Notes under the pieces: model-generated | Seen by the model: only the letters and a program-made list of their open reading frames with translations | The model's database searches: none | Told to the model about the DNA's origin: nothing | Assembly (NCBI GenBank): GCA_019055375.1 | Contig: JAHQIW010000107.1 | Coordinates: 248,001 to 312,000 of the forward strand | Length of the DNA stretch: 64,000 nucleotides | From: Parelaphostrongylus tenuis | Lineage: Eukaryota; Nematoda; Chromadorea; Rhabditida; Metastrongylidae | Direction of reading: 5' to 3' | Shown: positions 1-9,400 of the stretch, in pieces | Position numbering within the stretch: the stretch's first letter is position 1 | Layout of the letters: each line of letters opens with the position of its first letter | Translations under genes and position numbers: made by a program

Positions 1-389
1 TGTGGTGACAAAATAGGAGATCACCTCGGTCAAATACGTCGCCATTAGATGATGGCCCCGCACGGAATTCATTACACCACTTTCGCTCGACAGCGATGAC
101 GTCTACTTTTCCTCACCGGCTCAGATCCGGTTCTTTCCCGCCTATTACTCGTTTTTTTTCTTGTTTTTTTTTATTTCTGAAAATGTTTTTATTAGAGCTG
201 AAGTGGTTCTCGGTAGGCTGTTGAGAGAGTCGTAGGTGGCGGACATCACGTAAGGTGAACTATCAGGGCGATCAGCTTTTTATTTTTCGCGGATTTTCTT
301 CCTGTTTTCATCCATTCTTTGGGGGGTTATTCATGTGGGTATGTTTAGTTACCCAATTTTTTGACTCTTAGTTTAGCTTTTATCATTAT
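1..389. other. unassigned sequence at window start
   Basis: No coding exon, RNA gene or repeat that I recognise. There is a T-rich tract around 151-175. It borders the first hammerhead-bearing repeat and probably belongs to the intergenic space upstream of GSKIP. Confidence 0.4.
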
Positions 390-431
390 TTGAGCCAACT
401 TGTCATGTGGTCTGGTAAGGGCTCTTGTACA

Positions 432-474
432 GCCCGATACACGTGTTTCGTCCTTACAGACTCGTCAGTCGGAC
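432..474 (-). ncRNA. hammerhead ribozyme motif, family 1 copy a
   Basis: Read on the minus strand, the core CUGACGA is followed by stem II GUCU/GGAC closed by a GUAA tetraloop, then GAAA, then a palindromic ACACGUGU stem III and a GUA cleavage triplet. Stem I pairs GUCCGA with UCGGGC, including one G-U wobble. Stem III is too short to be stable alone. Known retroelement hammerheads of this design act as dimers or tandem units. Activity is inferred. Confidence 0.65.
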
Positions 475-620
475 AGATTCCGTCGTCTTTCGATCTCTTT
501 ATAGTCAATAGGCCTTGCAACTATTTTTGAGCCAAGCATGTCAGTGGTCTGTCAAATAGGGCTGACTTAGTGTGGGCCGGAGCACCCACAGAGATTAGCA
601 AAAGACGAGAAAGGGTAACT

Positions 621-663
621 GCCCGACTGACGAGATCGCAAGATCGAAACACGTGTATCCGGC
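621..663 (+). ncRNA. hammerhead ribozyme motif, family 1 copy b
   Basis: CUGACGA (627-633), stem II GAUC/GAUC with a GCAA tetraloop (634-645), GAAA (646-649), palindromic stem III ending at 656, then A657 as the nucleotide before cleavage. Stem I (621-626 with 658-663) has one mismatch. Stem II differs from the other copies at paired positions yet keeps four Watson-Crick pairs and a GNRA loop. That supports selection for the fold in the past. Confidence 0.65.
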
Positions 664-947
664 TCTATAAGTCAGCCCTCCCTGACAGACCACTTACATG
701 CGTGGCTCAAAAATGATTGCAAGGCATATTGAATTTTGAGCTGTGGTCTTAAGAAAACACTCGAAATAAAGATATAATATTTGATAAAAAATACCACCCA
801 ACGAGCAGTCGAGTGTAGAACACTCTGTGTTGGGTGAAAATTTCACTTGACATAGAATGTAAGAAGTTCGTCCTCGATAACTCTTCATAAGGAGTGTAAG
901 GCTCCCGAGAGAACTGGCTATGAAAAGATCGACAGACGACGGGTTCT

Positions 948-990
948 GCCCGGCTGATGAGTCTGTAAGGACGAAACACGTGTCTCGGGC
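948..990 (+). ncRNA. hammerhead ribozyme motif, family 1 copy c (best consensus)
   Basis: Stem I GCCCGG (948-953) pairs with UCGGGC (985-990). Core CUGAUGA is at 954-960. Stem II GUCU/GGAC with GUAA loop is at 961-972. GAAA is at 973-976, stem III ACACGUGU at 976-983, and C984 completes a GUC cleavage triplet. Every conserved core position of a type I hammerhead is present. The predicted cleavage site is 327 nt from that of copy b on the same strand, a plausible monomer length for a small circular RNA. Confidence 0.75.
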
Positions 991-1344
991 TGTACAAGAG
1001 CCCTTACCAGACCACATGACATGTTGGCCCAAATAATGATGAAATGATATATTGAAATTTGAGCGTGGTCTAAACAAAGCACTCGATATAAAGGTATCTT
1101 TGTCTGCCCTTCAAACGTGATAAAAGAAGTCCATGAGAATACCTTACGGTCCACTCGTTCAAAAATGCAATATAGACTGGTAGAATATTGTAAGCCTTTC
1201 GAGAAGTCTGCTGTCGACATCCCAAGTAAGTGAGTACTTTTCGGCATATGGTATGATGGGGCGTGCGAGAAGGCCCAAACGAACGTCCATCCGTGGAGAT
1301 ACCATAGCAGACCTCTTGAGCGGCTCAAGACATCCCATCAAACT

Positions 1345-1860
1345 ATGCTGAGCCTGACAATGTATTCTGAGCCTCTCTTGAGGGCTGCTATGAGCCCTTG
1401 CAGAGTGCTAGACACGTGTTTCGGCTTCCCATCCTCGCCAGTTACACGGTGCCTTTTTGTTCAGACAGTTCCTCGGGATCTACTCCTGTGTGAAGGAATC
1501 GACGACGACGACCTTTCTACACTCGACGCGTACGGTGAAACAATCACATGGCGTTCTTCAAAGTGAATGACTGTCGATTGCATGGCGTATGGCTGTTACG
1601 TGGGATGTAAAAAGGATTGCCATCGACTATTTTGATCACAGTCTATTGCATATGCCCTCGTAACAGCCATACGCCATGCAATCGACGACAATCATTCACT
1701 TTGAAGAACTCCACGTGATTACTTCACCACACGTTGAGTGTAGATAGGTCGTCTATTCCTCTACATAGGAACAGATCCCATAGGAGCTGACTGAACAAAA
1801 AGGCACCGTGTGAGTGGCGAGGATGGAAGGCCGAAACACGTGTTTTACACTCGACGTGTA
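1345..1860. repeat. fold-back element with decayed hammerhead in each arm
   Basis: Left arm about 1345-1600 and right arm about 1665-1860 are inverted copies with indels. The centre pairs 1555-1600 with 1655-1705 closely. Each arm holds a hammerhead-like block: 1405-1441 (-) and 1814-1850 (+), with GAAA, the ACACGUGU stem III and GNRA-type loops. In both, the core reads CUGGCGA or GUGGCGA, so the invariant A6 is G, and stem II has a mismatch. They are probably inactive relatives of family 1. Confidence 0.55.
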
Positions 1861-1951
1861 AGCGGGCATAACAGATCTCAGCTCAGCATGCACTTTCAGA
1901 TTATATTGTTCTTGAACGAGGCCTCAAAATAGTCGGTTGCAAAATCTGTTA

Positions 1952-2203
1952 TCCGTTTGACTTCCGCGAACCCAAATTGGGCGCGTACGCCAGCGTGGGA
2001 ACGACTTCACCACCTTTGCCCCGACTATTCGCCGACTACAATACTACTTTTTGTTGCAAGACCGCACACGAATCAGTTCAAAACTTGGCTGCGGGTTTTG
2101 CAGCGAAGTATCACTGTAGTCGGCGACTAGTCGAGGCAGAGGTGGTAGAGCCGTTTCCGCGCTGGCGCACACGCCCAGTTTGGGTCCGCGAAAGTCAACC
2201 GGT
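1952..2203. repeat. fold-back element (inverted repeat, about 108-bp arms)
   Basis: The arms 1952-2062 and 2098-2203 are inverted copies with roughly 80-90 percent identity by eye, separated by a short loop. Ends read like GACTTYCGCG.ACCC. No transposase is present. It is a MITE or hairpin element unrelated in sequence to its neighbours. A 114-codon open frame across it is an artefact. Confidence 0.6.
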
Positions 2204-2621
2204 TATATATTTAGTCTGTGAGAATGTTTTGAGCCTTTTCGAAGTTGACACGTCAGTACGCGTCGGCGTTATCGTCCGCCTCAGAGCCACACGTCCTCCA
2301 CTAGTCGACCCTATTTTATAGCAGGGTTTTTTGGTGATAGCAAGTGAATTTGTGGTTATCACCATTTTTCAGTCGGTGGCTCACGGCTGGCAGTGAATAC
2401 GTAGGCATTACCCTTCCAATCGACTGATCTAATAGGATATCCGCGAGGGTGTGCTATGGTTTTCAATGACTTGAACCATACTGACCCTTCGACAATCAGT
2501 CATAAGTATCGTGATTTGAAAGCCGAAGCTTCACGTGAACTGATCGGAGATATAATCATCTCAGTTGTCGGTGTTTCCTCTTGTTTTGTCTATTCTGAAG
2601 CCTATTTCCTGAATTTGAGCG

Positions 2622-2892
2622 CATGTAGGGCAGTGGCTAGAGGTGCATTGTACCGTGCACAAGGTCAACTGTCGATCTCGCGCTTATGGCTCACTAGACT
2701 TCTGTTCTTCCAAGGTCGGTAAATTGGTACCAGACTTATCTCAGAGATAGCGTCACTCACTGACTTGATGCATCGGTACGCTATCGCGAATCGCAAAGGC
2801 CATATTGCTTTCAGTCACCTCAACCATGCTACGAATGGGGACGAATGCATGGCGCATCCTTCAGACATTGATCAGTGCCAAGAATTTCATTA
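2622..2892 (+). mobile_element. tRNA-derived SINE (family A), degraded
   Basis: The start resembles GGGCAGTGGCTAGAGG, an RNA polymerase III A-box-like tract shared with other copies in this window. It is followed by the shared body: a 'ggtcggtaaattggtaccagactt' type block, a 'gatgcatcggta' block and a tail around 'atggcgcat'. Homologous copies lie at 5325-5500 (-), 5650-5915, 9904-10196, 17162-17455, 20090-20330, 21105-21385, 52664-52966, 62736-63025 (-) and at the window end. Confidence 0.6.
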
Positions 2893-2989
2893 TTTAATCC
2901 TGTCATTTTTCAGGCTGTAGCCTTTTGATTAAGGCCTTCCCGCCTGGCTTCGTACTTTTATCATTGTTAGCAATACACAAATTAACGAT

Positions 2990-3250
2990 TTCTTAAACCC
3001 TTTCGAGGGCGTGAACCCACGGCCTCTCATCTTTAACTGGCAACTCTGGACGGTCTGCTCAGCCTCTTTTCGATCTCTAACCCCCAGCGTGCTGCGTCTA
3101 GCAATGACGGGCTGTTGTGTCTAACACTGGCACGCTGCTGCGTCCTAACAATGATACGATAGGGGTTAGGAGATGGAGATGAGGTGGAGCAGATCGTCCA
3201 GGGTTACCAGTTAGAGATGCAGAGGCCGTGGGTCCATGGTCCCGAATGGA
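2990..3250. mobile_element. MITE with long terminal inverted repeats (family M), copy 1
   Basis: The left end after TTAA reads CCCTTTCGAGGGCGTGAACC. The right arm, read inverted, gives the same sequence with ACCCACGGCCTCTGC and AACTGG.AAC blocks. The inner portion contains CAGCGTGCTGCGTC in both orientations. Four more copies sit at 11893-12095, 14026-14228, 14612-14856 and 21953-22207. TTAA-like target sites suggest piggyBac-type mobilisation (inference). Confidence 0.6.
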
Positions 3251-3400
3251 TTCAGATAAAAAGTGGCAACTTACCAGAGGAATCATTGTGATCTAAAATA
3301 AGGTTTCTTCGTTTGTTATAGCTATAAGTTTAAATCTAACGACGTTGCCTCACTGACGGGAAACATTTACCTTTTTTTCTTTTCTCATGCATCTCATATG

Positions 3401-3410
3401 TTTCGCTTAG
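3401..3410 (+). promoter_or_regulatory. probable spliced-leader trans-splice acceptor of GSKIP
   Basis: TTTCGCTTAG ends six bases before the chosen ATG at 3417, after a T-rich stretch from about 3370. This is the usual nematode layout for SL trans-splicing. It also fixes the start of the first coding exon. Confidence 0.5.
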
Positions 3411-3416
3411 GTTTTC

Positions 3417-6400
3417 ATGACTATCACCATGTCCAGTGGTGGTGGTGAAGGTGGCCAGCCAAAACCAGAATCGCATGAATTTCCTACGAAAACACCACCA
3501 ACGACTCCGACGCTTAAATCCTTAAACCTCAGGAGTAGCAGTATTGGGTCTGGGTAGGTGGCTTAATGCTATGAATGTTCCCCACAGGAAGAACCCCATC
3601 TCTTTAGGTTGTTCGACTATGATGTACGGTCACAGTTAGAGGAAGAGGCCGTCGAAGCCGTACGGGAATTCTCCTACGCCGTCCAGTCTGTGTGTATCTC
3701 GGAAATGCTGCCTCGGACCAGTGAGCTGTTGTTTCTGAATCTCACCACACTGGAGGGAAAAACCTACTGTATCGAGTTGACCGGTACGTTCATGTTGGCT
3801 GTTCAATGTCTCACTCATCCCCACTTCGATACCGCGTGTACCCCATTGGGTACAGCGATTGCCGCGCCGCGTCTCCAGCCATTGCGGCCTGGTGTCTGGG
3901 TACCCGCCCTCGAACAAATTTGATACTTATCTGATTATTACGTTTTTTCTACTTTTTCTGATTTTCTTCTAACATTCATATAATTATTTGAAAATTCAAT
4001 TATAACGAATTTTTACAACAACTTACGCACAAACAATCCCGAAAAATGATGAACAATGCGCAATTGGGTCGAAAATTGGTACTTTTCGGTCATAAGGGTA
4101 CAAGTGAAAAACCGGCCTCATTCGCTGGATAAGAATTTTTCATAGGAGTGTTATTAATCATTCGCAAGCTGAGATTTCTGGCTACAGCCCCATGTCGTCG
4201 GTTTTCGATAGACCCTTTTATAACGCTTCAAATTCCAGAATAAAACTAGTGGCCACCATAATCAACGGCACGAGAATTGGTCAACCATCACCCTGGTCGC
4301 ACATGCGAATTCAACTTATTTACTCGCTGCGTTGCAAAGAAAGGGTCCTTCTAAGATATAAGCACAGCGTTGTAATCAGCAAACATTACGCTGTCGTATG
4401 AGTGACTTCGGATAGTCGAAAGAAAGAGCTTTGTCCGACGAGGAATACTCGGATGTGTATTGCAAGGAATTTCCTTCTGTAGCGACGTCAAAAAAGGCTT
4501 TTTCGAAATCTGGCGACGTGGAGCTGTAGCTATAAATCTAAGCTTTCGAATGATTACTGTCAATTATATGAAAATCTGTTCTATAGCGAATGAGCTCGGT
4601 TTTCCATTTGTACCCTTATAACCGAAAAGTATCGTGAACCACAAATTTCATCCAGTCTAAGCATTTAAGATGAACGAGTGCTTGTCTTTTGTTCCTCAGA
4701 ATCATTGGCGTTATTACTGCATCCAGTAGCTTAATTAATATCTCCTCAGTGGTGTTTATCCTTGACTGAATCGCCTCCTTTAGTGGAGATAAAATATCTA
4801 AATTTCATAGAAAACTGCTACATCTTCACTGGAACGCGCCCCGCTAGCCGGTCGACCGCGCCGCGTTCCGTGCGAAAAATGGAAGTGGTACTGAGGGCTT
4901 TATACTAGCTGTTAATAGTCTTTTTTCTTCTCAGTTTGCATTTTCTATTATTGAGAGGTGGATGTGAGCAAGTTCACTACTTATGGCTCTTAGGTTACTT
5001 TTACAGGTTATCTACTATTTGGTGGTGACTTTTAGATCATTAGGGATCACTCTAATTTGATTTTGAAGTGGTGCTTGTTGAAGGAACGTGGTTGATTTGT
5101 TTTTTTTTTGTAAATTGACTACTGCCTTTCCTCTCCTACTGTGTACCCATCGTCGAACGACTCGACTTGATGGTGTCGGCTTTTTTTGTTTATATCCAGT
5201 TGCCATAATTAGCTAAGTGCTTCAGCTAGCGTACCGGTGGACATATAAAAGATATGACCCTCGACTTTGATCAGGCCCTCAGGATTCGCAATGCTTTCGA
5301 CTTCATCAAGCATCGTTAAGGTGCGATCACGCTTGTCTGGCCTTTACAGTGACTCACGGTGACCTAGCGACGTTCAAGCCAATGCTGCTACCCTGCCGAC
5401 AAGTCTGGTACCAGTTGGCCGAACCCTGTGGGATGGAAGGCTTGGTGAGCTTTGAACGCGAGACTGAACCGTCGACCACGTGTGACACAGGGCACCTTCA
5501 ACCATCACGTCACACCGTAAGCGAGAAGAACATTAGAGTCAAAGCGGTACGCGGAGTTTTATGTCCTTCTTCTGTTTACGCTATTGATACTCCTGAGGGC
5601 TTCCTATGATTCTCGCTTTATCCATCCCAGCTATGGAACAAAGTGATGTCTTACGCTTAGACACATGGTCGATGGTTCAATCCCGCCCCCGAGGCCCACT
5701 AATTCTTATATCCTCTCGAAGTTGGCGAGTCGCTGCCGAACTTGTCCGAGTTGGATAGCAGCACTGATTTGATACATCGGTAGACCACCATGAATCATTG
5801 TATAGGCCAGATATGCATTGTCATTACTCAAACAATGCTTGGTAAACTCGAATGCATGGCGTATCTCCTCAGAGATTGATCAACACCGAGAGCTTTATCT
5901 TTTTATCCTTTATCATTCTTAGCCTTAGAAGATCTAGAGGCAATACCTTTTTTCTCGACTGTTTTTTGAGACATTGTTTAGAACAATATACAATCTGATA
6001 ACATCTTCTAAAGCCATTCATGAAATCTGTTAATGGCACATACATAGCGTACATACGGTTCGACCTTTCAGTCTCATCAATAGCACGGTGTCCTTCGTTT
6101 CAGACAATCCCTAACGTACGTCTAGCACTATATAAGTGTCATAACAGTCCTCATAAAAGGCTTAAATTATGTTATCAGATTATATATTTTGAGCAAAAAA
6201 ACAATTATCAAAAAACAATCGAAAAGAAAGGTGATCTACAATGTAAATTTAACCAGCAACGAGCAATCACTGTAAAAAACTGCGCGTCGGGTGATCTTAT
6301 CACCAGTGCAGTGTAAGTTGTTCGTCGTCGAATCCTTCATATGTAGAGGGCAAGCTCCCTTATAATGGGTTACCTAAGGCGAAAGGCGCTGTCACTATTG

Positions 6401-9400
6401 ATGAGGCTGAAAGGCCGTAATGTACGTCTAGCACTACAAATGCTATGCAGACCTCATGAAAAGCTCAAATATGGGAATGGGTTTCAGAGATCCGTCTCTT
6501 TCAAATCTGACGTCTCCAGACTCAGTATTTCGTAACATCAATTCCTCGGTATCGTTCGGTATCACTTCGTCTGACTTCTATTCGAGACATGGAAACGATT
6601 GTAGCCCTTCCACGTAATTTTTTCTACAGAACGCTGAAGAGTTCAAGTGCGACTGATACATCGGCAGTTGCAGTAGAAATAGTCGATGTGGGATATGAAG
6701 TGCTTAAACCTGTATCAGTTTGTTGAACCACTCTTATGCTGTTCTTTACATGTCTTCAATCCTTTGAAAACAATCTTCTCGTGTTCTTAACGTGTCCTTC
6801 AGAGACTTTCTTCTCTCGTTCCTTACGTATCTTTAACCCTTTGAAGACATTCTTCAGCTGTTCTGTTCGTGTCTATAACTCGAAAGACCGACTTTCCTGA
6901 AACCTCGGCATGTTAATAATATAAAACTTTGAAAATGAGTAGAAAAGTTTAGAAAACTAATTTTTATTCAAAGCTTCACGAGGTTGGTGTCTTTTCCCAA
7001 TCGATTGTTCTTCTTTCCGGTCGATGGTTTTTCGCGTTTGCTTTTGGCTGACGTTTCGGCAAATACGCCTTCTTCAGAGCCTGAACGTATTATTCGTTGT
7101 AGCTTTATTTATATGACTATATAATAAGGAGAGAGAAAAAAAATATTTATTTTGAAAATCTAAGGTATTGTAAGCGACAATCGATTCAGGGTAAACCACT
7201 CACCTCACCATCTAATCCAGGCCATATGGCACCTTATCTCAGATTAATTTTTTAGCATGGGTCCCAGCTGACACCTATACATAATTTGACCTAGTGACAT
7301 GGGGGCGGGTTCACACGTCACCCTGGCGCTAACAACATAGGTAGTCCCTGGATTAGATGGTGAGGTGAGTGGTTTTCCCTGAATCGATTGTCGCTTACAA
7401 TAACTTAGGTTTTCAAAATAAATATTTTTTCTCTTTCCTTATTAATAGTCATATAAATAAAGCTACAACGAATGTTACGTTCAGGCTCTGAAGAAGGCGT
7501 ATTTGCCGAAACGTCAGCCACAAGCAATCGCGAAAACCCATCGACCGGAAAGAAGAACAATCGTGTCTATAACTCTTTGGGCACTACACTGATCACTGTG
7601 TGCGCTCGGTCCTCGTTATTCGATCAGATTTTTCCCTTGATTTAAAAAAAATTCTGGGATTTTCGTGTTGATCTAATGCTTCATAATCTTCTATAGGTTC
7701 TTTCTGATCAGAAGAAAGAGGGAGCAAATGAAAAAGCGAACTCATTCGCTAGAGAGAAACTTTTCGGAGGAGTTTTGGTAATCATTTGAAAGCTGAGATT
7801 TATGGCTACAGCTCTGCGTCGCCGGTTTTTCAAACACCCTTTTATAACGCTGTGATCTCCACATAAACCTAGCGCATATTTCTTGCCGAACAGAGCTTTT
7901 CTTTGGGCTATTAGTCATCATAAGATGCTTAAATCCTGAAAAGACCGTTTCTGTGCAAAGCAGCAGGTAAAATAAGTTGCAATGTGTGAGAATGGATCAG
8001 TCTTGACAATTCACGTGCCGGTGGGTGTGGCGGCCACGTGGACTGCTGACGCGATAACTCTCTGCACGTTGATGAGCTTGAAAATCGACGACTGCGTCAC
8101 AGTTCACTGGCCGCCGCAGCCAGCGTTCACGTGAATTCGCGCAGGAATCCGTTGCTCCCGCGTGGGAATTTGACTCACTAGCAGCTGCATTGTAGGTTTT
8201 TTTCTCGTGCGTTTCAGAGAAACGCTTTTTTGAAAATTTTAAGCACAACGTTAGAATCAAATTCGATTAAGCTATCGACTGATTACTGATAGTCCAAAGA
8301 AAGAACTTTGCCCGGCGAAAAATTGAGCATCATATCTTTATTCTTCGCTTTCGTGAAGAAATCGGACCAACGGGTCAGTGGTCTTCCTTTAAAGCGCTTG
8401 ACGTCCCGAGGAATCCAGTCGGTAACGGCTCTCGTCCATCGGTTGTCGTTGAAGCGCATCACGTGTCCGGCCCACCTTAGTTTGGTTTTCCTGGCGTGTA
8501 GAGCGGCGTCTCTGATTTTCGATCGTTGTCGTAGATCGGAACTTCGGATCCTTTCTCTCATTTGCGAGATACGGGATACTCCTAGCATCGACCTTTCGAC
8601 TGCGCGTTCGATAACGGCAAGTGATCTTTCATCCTGCTTACGTAGCGACCAGGTTTCTGCTGCATACGTCAGGGCAGTGATAATTGCCAAAAATAGTAAC
8701 AAATATAGGTACTTACATCCTTATGAAAAGCTCCTCTCCAGCGAATGAGTTCGGTCTTTTGTTTGTCCTCTCCTAATCAGAGAGAACCCTTCCATATACT
8801 CTCCTATGATTTCGGTGGATATAAAACTCGAAAAATGAGACTTAATCTTCTTTTTGCTCTCACAGCTCTGTATGAAGACCTTATCATAACTAAACCCAGT
8901 TTCAAAATCCTTGATATTTAAGCTTCCGACTGATTACTAAAAGTGTTATGAAGAAGACTGTGTCCAGCGAAAAGGTCTCTATAAAATCGTGTGTTCAAAA
9001 GAACACACGCAGTCCCCATTGGGTTGAAGGACTTTGTAGGTTCAATTAAAGATTTTTTGAAAAATGATTATTAAACTGTACGCATCGGTTAGATTATCAT
9101 TGTATCTGCATTGTTTCCTTCTTAAGCGAATCGAAGAATTCTAGGCCACAAAAAAGTTAATCCTACTTGATTCCAGATTTCGCGCGCGTATGGTTACGTT
9201 CGAGTATGGGTAGACATTTTTGGGCTTAGGCTTATAATTTTTTTGTCAAAAGATCTACATTATTTGTTTTTTTTAGCAGTGGTATAATGTTATAACTAAG
9301 TAGTGAATGATGTTGAGTGATATACAAATTTGTGGCCCCGTAGCCGAGTGGTTGTTATGCTCGTCATGATGCGCGTCGGGCTGAACACCCTGCCCCAACA

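Larger units (their letters stand above)
390..1080. repeat. fold-back repeat carrying three hammerhead motifs (family 1)
   Basis: A nested inverted-repeat block. The stretch 390-500 is repeated inverted at about 900-1040, and an inner pair (about 522-560 against 668-725) encloses a second ribozyme. The right part (about 780-1080) matches the arms of the elements near 50.3-50.8 kb and 48.54-48.73 kb. Three hammerhead motifs lie inside, at 432-474 (-), 621-663 (+) and 948-990 (+). I saw no protein-coding sequence. Open frames across it exist only because the repeat is stop-poor. It is likely a non-autonomous, retrozyme-like or fold-back element. Confidence 0.7.

Noticed and set aside
694..1341. 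Overlapping minus-strand open frames of 60-136 codons
   Set aside because: They cover the hammerhead fold-back repeat, change between repeat copies and have no family match. Treated as shadows of non-coding DNA.
1977..2321. 114-codon plus-strand frame
   Set aside because: Lies across an inverted repeat and has no homology or splice context.
3636..3917. 93-codon minus-strand frame
   Set aside because: Antisense shadow of the GSKIP second exon.
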